A stretch of DNA of 44,801 nt from Flammeovirgaceae bacterium UBA2338. GTDB lineage: Bacteria > Bacteroidota > Bacteroidia > Cytophagales > Cyclobacteriaceae. The stretch covers positions 1-44,801 of the forward strand of contig DDUM01000077.1 of the NCBI GenBank assembly GCA_002344795.1. The letters are read 5' to 3'. The first letter of the stretch is position 1; each line of letters opens with the position of its first letter. The notes under the pieces were generated by a model. That model searched no databases. It was not told the origin of the DNA and saw nothing but the letters and a program-made list of their open reading frames with translations. Shown piece after piece: positions 24,098 to 32,022 of this stretch. The position numbers and the translations under genes were made by a program.

Positions 24098-26010
24098 ATT
24101 ACTTCTTAACCGATATGGCCAAATACACCTTGGGTTGGACTTTACTTCACACCTTATGGCAAGGCGCCATTATTTTTGGCTTGACAAAAATCGTGTTGTC
24201 GTTCATCTCCAGCAAAAGGGCTTCATTGAGATACAGCGTAAATTGCTTTGCCCTATTGCTCATCATCGGCAGCAGCATCCTTACATTCTCCTACTTAAAC
24301 AATTCCGCTCTTGCCAGTTCTGCTTCCTCTTTCAAAATTGATTTTGCTGGGTTGTCGACTACAACCACCCCTTCCATAACAGATAGCACAAGCTTTTGGG
24401 CTTTGCTCAGCAGTGCCATCAATACCAAAATGATCTGGATCATTACTACCTGGTTAGTGGGCGTGTTGATTTTCTCTACACGTTTTATCATTGGTCTCAT
24501 CTACATTCAGCAATTAAAAAGAAGAGTCATCAAGGTAAGTACAGCATGGGAACAAAAATTAGAAAGAATGGCAAATCAAATGGGTATAACCCGTTTGGTA
24601 AAACTGGCAGAATCTATTCATATAAGTAAACCCATCGTGTTGGGATATGCCAAACCGATCATCCTTTTACCATTGGGTCTTTTCTCAGGTTTACCTGCAG
24701 CCCAAATAGAAACCATTTTAATACACGAGCTATCTCACATCAAAAGGAACGATTATCTTGTCAACCTCATCCAGTCAGTGATTGAGGTTATCCTTTTCTT
24801 CAATCCCTTCGTTTGGCTTATTTCAGAAACTATTCGCAAAGAAAGAGAGCATTGTTGTGACGACCAGGTAGTAAGTCTGGGTTCTAGTCGTATTGAGTAT
24901 GTAAGGGCATTGGCGCAGCTGGAGCAAGCCAATCAACTCCGTATACCTGCGCTTGCAATGGCTCTGAATAAAAATAAATTTCATGTCTTTAACAGGATTA
25001 AAAGAATTATGGAAACATCAGCAAATCAAAATCAAAGCAAGGTCAAACCATTTGTTTTGGCAACCTTAATTGTAGTAGGCCTGGTGAGTGCCTCCTGGTT
25101 AACAATCGGCTCCGACAAGGAAGCTGTTACTAGGGAAATAACTAATTCTCCGGCCGTGGTGGCGGATACCACCATCCGCAAGGATAAAGACAAAGAGCAA
25201 AAAGCAGCTACGTATTCGCGTCAGGTGATTACCACCTACGATGAAGATGGAACTCCGCATCAGGAAGTAATAGAAAATTTTGAAGGAGACGAAGAGTTGA
25301 GACCATTGATGTCTGACCCTCAGGGTATGAGTTTTGTTGTTCCGCCAGTACCCAGCATTCCTTCAATCCCTTCGATACCATCGGTTCCATCAACACCTTC
25401 AATACCCGCATTACCCTCAATTCCATTTGGTATGGGTTATAGTTATTCTTTTAATGGTGATACCATTCCTGACCGGCATTTCTTCTCCGATGAGGAAGCA
25501 GAAAAATGGAAAGATTTTGGTCGTGAGATGGAAAAACGATTTGAGCATTTCGGAGCAGATCATGAAGATTTTGCTGACGCGATGGAAAAATGGGCTGACA
25601 ACTTTGGCAATACCTTTCAAAGGAGTTTTGATGAAGATTTTGGTCGTCAACTGGAAGCGCTAACCGATCAGCTCAAAGACATGGACTTCAATCGCAACTT
25701 TGAATTCCGATTTGAAGACGGGCTCAAAGAGATGGAAAAACACCTGGAGAGGGCAAAAGAAAAGCTGAAGGATCATGAGGCTGAGTTAAAGAAAGTAGAA
25801 AAGCAAATGGAGGAGTTTGAAAACACCCTTCAGGAGCAGCTTGTAAAAGATGGGTACCTCAAAAAAGGTGAAAAGGTAGAATCCATGAACTGGGGCAATG
25901 GAAAACTCACAGTGAACGGAATACAAATAAAAAAAGAGGATGTTCCGAAATATGAAGCACTTACCGAGAAGTATTTCAATGGCAATCGGGGATACTACAA
26001 AGCGAACTAA
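24094..26010 (+). CDS. M56 (BlaR1-type) membrane metalloprotease sensor
   Basis: This 638-residue protein has an N-terminal membrane part with several helices (about residues 10-30, 38-60, 105-130) and a cytosolic M56 protease domain with zinc motif HELSH at 211-215 and downstream EREHCCDDQVV. A further helix lies at about 325-345. The rest lies on the other side of the membrane: a Ser-Ile-Pro repeat (about 415-445, SIPSIPSIPSVPSTPSIPAL), a very acidic/aromatic segment with FG and DF pairs (about 450-560), a coiled coil, and a terminal domain with KLTVNGIQI near the end. It has no penicillin-binding sensor domain like classical BlaR1, so the signal differs. It pairs with the BlaI-type repressor by a 4-base overlap. 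Confidence 0.9.
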   Translation: MNYFLTDMAKYTLGWTLLHTLWQGAIIFGLTKIVLSFISSKRASLRYSVNCFALLLIIGSSILTFSYLNNSALASSASSFKIDFAGLSTTTTPSITDSTSFWALLSSAINTKMIWIITTWLVGVLIFSTRFIIGLIYIQQLKRRVIKVSTAWEQKLERMANQMGITRLVKLAESIHISKPIVLGYAKPIILLPLGLFSGLPAAQIETILIHELSHIKRNDYLVNLIQSVIEVILFFNPFVWLISETIRKEREHCCDDQVVSLGSSRIEYVRALAQLEQANQLRIPALAMALNKNKFHVFNRIKRIMETSANQNQSKVKPFVLATLIVVGLVSASWLTIGSDKEAVTREITNSPAVVADTTIRKDKDKEQKAATYSRQVITTYDEDGTPHQEVIENFEGDEELRPLMSDPQGMSFVVPPVPSIPSIPSIPSVPSTPSIPALPSIPFGMGYSYSFNGDTIPDRHFFSDEEAEKWKDFGREMEKRFEHFGADHEDFADAMEKWADNFGNTFQRSFDEDFGRQLEALTDQLKDMDFNRNFEFRFEDGLKEMEKHLERAKEKLKDHEAELKKVEKQMEEFENTLQEQLVKDGYLKKGEKVESMNWGNGKLTVNGIQIKKEDVPKYEALTEKYFNGNRGYYKAN

Positions 26011-26438
26011 CTACCTGTGTTGCACTCTTGTAACATTTTCGTTACCTGTTGTATCTCTATGATTCCCTGATCGTGTGTCCATGAATTATAAATGAATGTA
26101 GCAATCTCCGCAATCTCAAGATCAGTAAGGGTAGGAATACCCGGCATGGACTGATTGTATTTGTTTCCATTTACTACCAGTCCGCCACTTGATCCATTTT
26201 TTATCAGGCAAATTACATCTGATAAATTTTCCTGCATATAGTCAGATTCATCAAGCGGTGGATAGAGTAAGCCCAATCCTTTGCCAGACTTCTGGTGACA
26301 GTTGCTGCAATGCAGTGTATACAACTGTTCTCCCTCCACAAAGTACTGTTGAAATTTAACAGATCGCCCAGGCTTATTACTTGGATTACAACTGGCGAGT
26401 ACGATTACAAAAACAGCGAATACAGAAATCCTACTCAT
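26007..26438 (-). CDS. Cytochrome c lipoprotein (single heme)
   Basis: This 143-residue envelope electron carrier has a lipobox ending at Cys17 (LASC). The heme motif is C44-S-N-C47-H48, with a likely axial Met98 in SMPGIP. A YPPLDESDYM segment is shared with the other single-heme cytochrome in the window (37346-37744: YPPLAKSDYL), showing they are related. Its start overlaps the SCO1 gene by 8 bases, and its stop overlaps the end of the convergent M56 gene by 4 bases, so no space remains for a terminator. Operon order is MOSC, SCO1, cytochrome c. Confidence 0.9.
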   Translation of the reverse strand: MSRISVFAVFVIVLASCNPSNKPGRSVKFQQYFVEGEQLYTLHCSNCHQKSGKGLGLLYPPLDESDYMQENLSDVICLIKNGSSGGLVVNGNKYNQSMPGIPTLTDLEIAEIATFIYNSWTHDQGIIEIQQVTKMLQECNTGS

Positions 26439-27042
26439 ATTCCTTTCTCAACCTGTTGATATCAACCAACAAGCGGTTTACATCTTCTTCTTTTGTTCCG
26501 TCATACTTTCCGCGAAGGCGCTGTTCTTTGTCTACCAGCAAAAAAGCTCCGCTATGAATAAATCCATCGGGCTCCGACTTGTCTTCCATGGCTGTGGCAA
26601 AGTAACTGGTTTGCGCGATTTTATAAATAGAGTCCTTAACACCAGTAACAAAATGCCACCTGTCGCTGGACACTCCAAGTCTTTTGGCAAAATCATGAAG
26701 CAATGCAACTGTATCATATTCCGGATCGATTGAATGCGATAATAATTTCACATCTGGTATATCAGCCGTTGCCTCGTATACGCGCAGCATCTGTGTTTTC
26801 ATAATAGGACAAATCGTACGGCAAGACGTAAAGAAAAAATCGGTCACATAAATTTGATCTTTGAATGTTTCGTTTGTAACAAAGGCACTGTCCTGATCCA
26901 CAAACTGAAAGTTGGCCACCTTGTGGTATACCGTATCTCCATTGACCACTTCACGCTGTCCAAAAATTGGAAGCGGTTTTTCCGTTTTAGCACAGCTTGA
27001 AATCAACCCCGCTACTGCAACAAATACCATTAATTTTCTCAT
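26431..27042 (-). CDS. SCO1/SenC-family thiol-redox/copper protein
   Basis: This 203-residue thioredoxin-fold lipoprotein (lipobox Cys17, ISSC) has the SCO motif C74-R-T-I-C78-P and the distal ligand His163 in DGFIHSG. SCO proteins deliver Cu to the CuA centre of cytochrome oxidase or act as thiol oxidoreductases. It is translationally coupled to the following cytochrome c (8-base overlap), which fits a role in building or serving an electron chain. It follows the MOSC gene by 32 bases. Confidence 0.92.
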   Translation of the reverse strand: MRKLMVFVAVAGLISSCAKTEKPLPIFGQREVVNGDTVYHKVANFQFVDQDSAFVTNETFKDQIYVTDFFFTSCRTICPIMKTQMLRVYEATADIPDVKLLSHSIDPEYDTVALLHDFAKRLGVSSDRWHFVTGVKDSIYKIAQTSYFATAMEDKSEPDGFIHSGAFLLVDKEQRLRGKYDGTKEEDVNRLLVDINRLRKEYE

Positions 27043-27074
27043 TTATCTTTTATTAAAAAATACAACAATCACTT

Positions 27075-27872
27075 TTATTGAAATGATTCTATTTCAATTT
27101 CATCCCCTTCACTCACTTTCAGGTGATTACGGGCAACCAGATTTTGACCAAAATTAACCTTGCTTCCCACTTTTCTAAACCTGGATAATGTAGCCAAAGG
27201 TTCCATTCCCATTTCTCCCGTTTCCTGATTGACGGTAGTCAATACACACCGAGCACATAATTTCAATCCAGTAAATCCGTTTGCCCCTATTTTGATATCT
27301 CTCCAATTGTCCTCAGCAAATGGCTTACCACCCTCAAAAACAAAATTGGGACGAAAACGATTCATAGGAACCGGCACTTCTAATTTTGAGTTCAATTCAT
27401 CAAGAGAACTTTGTCCAATGATGAGGAAAGGATATCCATCAGCAAATCCAACTTGCTCGTTGTTTTGAGCAAAGTCCTTGTCAACCAGCCGTTCATTCTC
27501 TTCGGGAAAAAAAACAAGTTTACATTTAAGCTCTGCCCTATCAGAAAACCATTGATTAAATTTCTCCCCTAGCTCTACACCTTGAACAACATCATTCCAA
27601 ATTGTTACTGCAGTAAACCCCTTACTTAACTCAGGGCTTACAGGAAGGTCAATGACATCATTACCATGAGTTACCGTGAATACATTTTCTCCTAACGATA
27701 ATTTGAATAACGCCAATTGTGGAAACACCCGTTGTGTGATAAAACGATTGTTCTCATCCACCAACATGTACCTGCGATCGTACTGTAATCCCTTAGGCAG
27801 TACTCCCGCTTTTTTCAACCTTACTCCACCCAGCGATTTAACAGGATAAATCCAAATCTCAGTTAATTTCAT
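27075..27872 (-). CDS. MOSC domain protein, mARC/YcbX-type molybdoenzyme
   Basis: This 265-residue protein has an N-terminal beta-barrel MOSC_N domain (WIYPVKSLGGVRL at 7-19) and a MOSC domain. The motif LCARCVLTTVNQETGEMG with Cys206 and Cys209 closely resembles mARC/YcbX enzymes, where the Cys after Arg binds molybdenum. These enzymes reduce N-hydroxylated compounds using electrons from a separate reductase or ferredoxin domain. No ferredoxin domain is fused here, unlike E. coli YcbX. It is first in a three-gene operon with SCO1 and cytochrome c. A MocA-like molybdenum-cofactor nucleotidyltransferase lies at 40216, but on another operon. Confidence 0.88.
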   Translation of the reverse strand: MKLTEIWIYPVKSLGGVRLKKAGVLPKGLQYDRRYMLVDENNRFITQRVFPQLALFKLSLGENVFTVTHGNDVIDLPVSPELSKGFTAVTIWNDVVQGVELGEKFNQWFSDRAELKCKLVFFPEENERLVDKDFAQNNEQVGFADGYPFLIIGQSSLDELNSKLEVPVPMNRFRPNFVFEGGKPFAEDNWRDIKIGANGFTGLKLCARCVLTTVNQETGEMGMEPLATLSRFRKVGSKVNFGQNLVARNHLKVSEGDEIEIESFQ

Positions 27873-27901
27873 GAACCTGACAGCATTCTAAAATTACGGC
27901 A

Positions 27902-27909
27902 CAAACTTA
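27902..27909 (-). promoter_or_regulatory. -7 promoter element of the MOSC-SCO1-cytochrome c operon
   Basis: On the minus strand this reads TAAGTTTG (exact TAnnTTTG), 29 bases from the ATG at 27872. A TTTG on the same strand (27936-27939) lies 26 bases upstream, longer than the usual spacing. Confidence 0.5.
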
Positions 27910-27986
27910 ACGATTGCTGACCGCTTCTCCAGCCACAAATGAATTTTTGAACACACTTTGCTGTTGAGCCTTTATAATTTGCAATT

Positions 27987-28664
27987 ATGAGTAAGGAAAC
28001 CGCCCTATGGTATTTTGAAAGCGTGAACCTCTACAATGTGCTTTGTCCGCATAAAACGAAGACAATGTCTGATACTCATACTTTTACCAAATTTAAAAAG
28101 GATGAATTCATTTACTTTCCCAATGAAAAGGCAACTCATATTTATATGATTGCCACAGGCAGGGTAAAAATTGGTCATTATCTGGATGATGGTAAGGAAG
28201 CTGTAACGGCAATATTGGGCACCGGTGAAATTTTTGGGGAACTGGCTCTTGCCGGTGAGGATGAGCGAAAAGATTTTGCCCAGGCAATGGATGACGTTTC
28301 AATTTGCCCGCTGAGCATCGAAGATCTGAAGGATTTGATGAGAGAAGACAAAGAACTCAGTTTTAAAATCTTGAAGTTGGTGGGACTGCGCCTGATGAAA
28401 CTCGAGCGCAAATTGGAATTACTTGTTTTTAAAGACGCACGCACCCGAATCATAGAATTCTTAAAAGACTCTGCCTCATGGAAAGGAAAGAAGGTAGGCT
28501 TTGAAACAATGATTCCCACCAAACTTACCCACAAGGACATCGCTGCCCTTACAGGAACTTCCCGACAAACAGTCACAACAATTTTAAATGAATTAAAAGA
28601 TCAAAATCTGATCAATTTCGACAGAAGAAAAATTCTTATTAGAGATCTTGATCAGTTAAAATAG
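27987..28664 (+). CDS. Crp/Fnr-family transcriptional regulator
   Basis: This 225-residue protein has an N-terminal cyclic-nucleotide-like sensor domain (about 30-145, with a GEIFGELAL turn), a dimer helix and a C-terminal winged helix with the recognition pattern THKDIAALTGTSRQTVTTILNEL (about 180-202). The leader LYNVLCPHK has a Cys conserved among Bacteroidota members I recall. The Arg-Ser pair of cAMP-binding Crp is not obvious and no Fnr-type four-Cys cluster is seen, so the ligand is unknown. It diverges from the MOSC-SCO1-cytochrome operon, and its DNA target could include the GTGAC-N4-GTTAC site before the RND operon. Confidence 0.93.
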   Translation: MSKETALWYFESVNLYNVLCPHKTKTMSDTHTFTKFKKDEFIYFPNEKATHIYMIATGRVKIGHYLDDGKEAVTAILGTGEIFGELALAGEDERKDFAQAMDDVSICPLSIEDLKDLMREDKELSFKILKLVGLRLMKLERKLELLVFKDARTRIIEFLKDSASWKGKKVGFETMIPTKLTHKDIAALTGTSRQTVTTILNELKDQNLINFDRRKILIRDLDQLK

Positions 28665-28727
28665 TTGTTGCCGCGACCGCATTTCTTTTTTCTCCTTATA
28701 TTTACTATCACATCAGAGCAAAAGCGT

Positions 28728-29561
28728 ATGAGATTATCCCTCATCATCATTTTGTGTTCTACCTCAGCCATGGCTCAAAGTCCGTGGGTAGCAGAAAAAG
28801 GAAAAGGCTATGCCCAACTTGGGTATACAACCATTGGCCCTTATAAAGATTTATTCCTGAGTAATGGAAATGCATATCCACTCAGTAACGAAATAACGGA
28901 CAGAACCTTACAGGTATATGGAGAGTATGGAATTGGATCAGGCACTTCCATTATTACTACAATTCCAGTAAAAATTTTGACATCAGGCAGATCTCTCATT
29001 CCAAGTCTCCCTATAAGAACACGTAGTGGAGATTTCACAACCCTGGGCAATATCCAACTGGCAGCCCAACATAATTTTGTCAATAAGAAAGTTGTATTCA
29101 GCGGCCAACTGCTGGCTGAACTACCAACTTCTGGGTATGATGAAGCCACCGGTTTAAGAGGAGGATTGAATGCATTATCCATAATACCTACCCTGAGTGC
29201 AGGGTTTAGCAATGAAAAGCTCTATGAATTTGTTTCTGTAGGTGCAGCCATTCGTTCAAATGATTACAGTAGTGAATGGAGGCTCGGCATTGAGCTGGGG
29301 TACCAATTAATTAAACGCATTTTTATTATCGGAGTAATAGACATTGTTCAAAACTTTGAAAACGGCAATGCAATAGAAAGTGCAAATCAGTTGGGAACAG
29401 GATTATACTTAAACAATCAAAGTTATTCTGCGCTTGGCATAAAAGGAATTGTAGGGCTTACTGATAATGTTGGTATATCGGGGGCCTTCTATGGTGCAGG
29501 ATCAGGAAATCTCGTTGCAAAATCTCCCAGCATTAACTTTGGCCTTTACTATAAGTGGTAA
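28728..29561 (+). CDS. Outer-membrane beta-barrel protein of unknown function
   Basis: This 277-residue protein has a signal peptide (TSAMA-QS) followed by amphipathic beta strands throughout (for example VYGEYGIGSGTSIITTIPVKI, NIQLAAQHNF, WRLGIELGYQL) and a terminal aromatic strand (INFGLYYKW), typical of a small outer-membrane barrel. It starts 64 bases after the Crp/Fnr stop. The ATG at 28728 is chosen over a TTG at 28665 because it opens the signal peptide. It is convergent with the next gene with only 2 bases between stops. It was not recognised beyond the barrel pattern; a transporter or lipid-handling role is possible. Confidence 0.75.
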   Translation: MRLSLIIILCSTSAMAQSPWVAEKGKGYAQLGYTTIGPYKDLFLSNGNAYPLSNEITDRTLQVYGEYGIGSGTSIITTIPVKILTSGRSLIPSLPIRTRSGDFTTLGNIQLAAQHNFVNKKVVFSGQLLAELPTSGYDEATGLRGGLNALSIIPTLSAGFSNEKLYEFVSVGAAIRSNDYSSEWRLGIELGYQLIKRIFIIGVIDIVQNFENGNAIESANQLGTGLYLNNQSYSALGIKGIVGLTDNVGISGAFYGAGSGNLVAKSPSINFGLYYKW

Positions 29562-29563
29562 TG

Positions 29564-30166
29564 TTACCGGAGCTTTACTCTCAGCTCCTCAGGCAAGTCT
29601 TCCTCTCTGTCTACATCCCTGAGGGTTGGCAGTTCAAAATAATCCAACTTCAATTGTTTAAAATCATTGATTGTATCCTTTGCTACATTAGATGTACTCC
29701 ACTCTTTGTTTTTAAATAGATCAGGAATAAATCTCCTCATTCCTAATAAGTAATATCCACCATCTTTTGCCGGACCAATCACCGCATCCTTTGATTCCAG
29801 TTTTTGAAAACTTTGGTTCAATATTTCTTCTGTCAACTCAAAGCAATCAGACCCAATCACACCTACCGATTGGTAGTCTTTTTCAAAAGCTTGCTTTACA
29901 GCGTGTTCAAGTTTCTCTCCCAACGTAGCTCCCTTTTGAATTTCCTTATGGTATACCTTATTGCACCAACTGTCCTCAGTATCCACATGGTGAGAGTAAC
30001 AAACCATTTTGTCCACCGCCAAATCCTTAGTAATGGATTGAGTGTGATTTACCAATTTCAAATATACAGCCAGCGCGTTGCCGTCACCAAGTGTTGCCGC
30101 CAATCTTGTCTTTACCTTGCCTAATTCTGGATTGCGGTAAAAAATAATCAGTAATCTTTTTTGCAC
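29564..30166 (-). CDS. TIGR04282/DUF2064-family glycosyltransferase-like protein
   Basis: This 200-residue cytosolic GT-A-fold nucleotidyl/glycosyl-transferase-like protein begins IIFYRNPELGKVKTRLA and has GVIGSDCFELT and GPAKDGGYYLLGM, the characteristic DUF2064 (rSAM/selenodomain-associated transferase 1) motifs. Some members are named arsenosugar-biosynthesis glycosyltransferases; no ArsM or ArsS gene is in the window. It begins with GTG 6 bases after the rhodanese stop and is the last gene of the operon that starts at 37056. Confidence 0.88.
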   Translation of the reverse strand: MQKRLLIIFYRNPELGKVKTRLAATLGDGNALAVYLKLVNHTQSITKDLAVDKMVCYSHHVDTEDSWCNKVYHKEIQKGATLGEKLEHAVKQAFEKDYQSVGVIGSDCFELTEEILNQSFQKLESKDAVIGPAKDGGYYLLGMRRFIPDLFKNKEWSTSNVAKDTINDFKQLKLDYFELPTLRDVDREEDLPEELRVKLR

Positions 30167-30172
30167 TGTAGT

Positions 30173-30676
30173 TTAATAAACTTTTATCCCATGCTGTAGC
30201 CATGTTGACCAGCTACCGGAATAAGTATGAACACTATCTGTTGGTTGATTTTGGTTATTCAAAAGTGGCCGTCCTTCATTGGCCCATTGAAAAATCCCAC
30301 CATACAAATTTTTAACATTGGTGAAGCCCATGTCCATTAATTTCTCGCCTACCCGTTCACTGCGGTAACCCACCGTACAATAAACCACGATCTCAGCATC
30401 TTTATCAATTTGTATTACATCTGCGGATTTAAAAGACTTATAATCGACAAATTTTGCCCCTGGTAAGTGGCTGACTTTGTATTCTTCTGGTGATCGTGTA
30501 TCCAAAAGTACAACCTGCTTCCCCTCATCCATTTTTAATTTCACCTCGGATGGCTTGATCTGTGAAACTGTATTCTTATAAAGGGATTCCAGTTTTTTAT
30601 CATAAGCAGTTTGTGCCTGCAAACAAGGCAGAGCGACAAAAACCAATGCTATGAGTAGGAATGCTTTCTTCTCCAT
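30173..30676 (-). CDS. Exported rhodanese-domain protein
   Basis: This 167-residue single-domain sulfurtransferase has a signal peptide (CLQAQ-TA). The substrate loop is CTVGYRS with the active Cys100. LLDTRSPEEYKVSHLPGAKFVDY and NLYGGIFQWANEGRP are standard rhodanese signatures. The periplasmic location suggests handling of sulfane sulfur or thiols in the envelope. Its first 28 bases overlap the end of the preceding mannosyltransferase-like gene, an unusually long overlap that indicates tight coupling. Confidence 0.9.
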   Translation of the reverse strand: MEKKAFLLIALVFVALPCLQAQTAYDKKLESLYKNTVSQIKPSEVKLKMDEGKQVVLLDTRSPEEYKVSHLPGAKFVDYKSFKSADVIQIDKDAEIVVYCTVGYRSERVGEKLMDMGFTNVKNLYGGIFQWANEGRPLLNNQNQPTDSVHTYSGSWSTWLQHGIKVY

Positions 30677-32022
30677 ATCAATTCATATACAAGATAACCA
30701 ATCACAACAACATACTCCAGCACAGTCAGGGATAGGATTTCAGAGAATCCATTCATGGTATACCCTGCGTAAGTCAAAAAGATAAGAGCGCTCCATATCA
30801 CCACAAACCGATAGGAGGTAAAAACAGAAAACATTAACAAAGTACAAATGTACCAGGGGTGTAAGGTGGTGGTGAATAAAAAGTACATGAGCATGATCCA
30901 CATCATCACCAATGGAACGGTCGCCATGTCATCAGGAAATTTATAAATACGTTGCTCAAATTTTAGTTCACCCTTACTATAAAAGGATTTGAACGGCCAA
31001 AGTGCAATCAACAATATCATCACCGCAGAAATCAACCCCAGCTTCCAGCCAACCGTTTGAATGATGTTATAACCATAAACCCAATAGCCGTACTCACGTA
31101 CCAGGTAATAAATACTGGCGTTGAATTCAAAACTTTTGAAATACAAAGTAAAACTCTCATTAAACCCTGCCAGTATTTCTGAATTCAGTAAAGGGAAAAA
31201 AAGAATGAAGGATCCGACTAGTACCGATCCATAAAATACAAGTGATCTTTTCAATCCTATCCTAATCAAAAATAGGGGAAGGAAAATAATTGGCAATAAC
31301 TTCGCTGCAATGGAGACTGCAAAAGCAATACCCGCCTGCCCTATCTTATTATGCAACAAGAGATAAAGAGCAAGGAGGATAAAAAATATAACAAAGGCTT
31401 CAAAGTGAAGGTTGCCCGTCAACTCCAATATCACCAAAGGATTAAGAGCATAGATCAACACATTTCTTGCATTCAAATTAAATCGCACCAATAATTTTTG
31501 AAGGAGGAGAATGCTCCCCACTTCAGCCGCGATGATAAAACTCTTCATCACTACCACACTCCCCAGTATCGATTGCGGTGAGATCCAAACCGAGACCCAA
31601 AATATAAACTGAGCAAAAGGCGGGTAGATTGTAAAGTACTCCGGGCTGTTCAGTTGATTGTACAGTGACTGGTCGATTCCAGGAATATTGATATCATTCT
31701 GCAAATAAAATCCAGGTAGTTCGGCAAAGGGATGAAATCCATTGGCAATAAGTCTGCCATCCCAAATAAACCGATAGAAGTCGTCCGATAAAGACGGAAT
31801 GGCAACCAGCAATGAAAGCCTGAACAGAACCGAAGCAATCACCCAAAATTTAGCATCCTTGTCCGTTGCTGTTTTTAAAATCCAGACATAGACACCAAAT
31901 AATAAAAAGTATAAAACAAGAAGTTGAGCTGTCTCATGGCGTTGCACAGTGTAAGCCATTGTGCCATAGGTCGCCAGGGCAACTAAAAATAAAAAATACG
32001 ATAAAGGCTTCTGCCTAGGCAT
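30649..32022 (-). CDS. Multi-pass membrane glycosyltransferase, GT87/mannosyltransferase-like
   Basis: This 457-residue protein with about 11-12 hydrophobic helices is of the polyprenyl-phosphate-sugar-dependent GT-C class. The conserved loop SDDFYRFIWDGRL (79-91), with acidic residues D80, D81 and D88, matches the catalytic loop seen in GT87/DUF2029-type mannosyltransferases. A further loop NPLVILELTGNLHFE and a late THLHPWYICTLL-like segment (TTLHPWY) also fit. It would use a lipid-linked sugar made by the GT2 enzyme at 33475-34167. It overlaps the preceding GT2 gene by 8 bases. Confidence 0.82.
   Translation of the reverse strand: MPRQKPLSYFLFLVALATYGTMAYTVQRHETAQLLVLYFLLFGVYVWILKTATDKDAKFWVIASVLFRLSLLVAIPSLSDDFYRFIWDGRLIANGFHPFAELPGFYLQNDINIPGIDQSLYNQLNSPEYFTIYPPFAQFIFWVSVWISPQSILGSVVVMKSFIIAAEVGSILLLQKLLVRFNLNARNVLIYALNPLVILELTGNLHFEAFVIFFILLALYLLLHNKIGQAGIAFAVSIAAKLLPIIFLPLFLIRIGLKRSLVFYGSVLVGSFILFFPLLNSEILAGFNESFTLYFKSFEFNASIYYLVREYGYWVYGYNIIQTVGWKLGLISAVMILLIALWPFKSFYSKGELKFEQRIYKFPDDMATVPLVMMWIMLMYFLFTTTLHPWYICTLLMFSVFTSYRFVVIWSALIFLTYAGYTMNGFSEILSLTVLEYVVVIGYLVYELIWRRKHSYS

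Noticed and set aside
25345..25425. Tandem DNA repeat encoding Ser-Ile-Pro as a possible assembly artefact or contingency locus
   Set aside because: The codons vary between units and the frame is intact, so it is a protein-level low-complexity spacer rather than a perfect DNA repeat.
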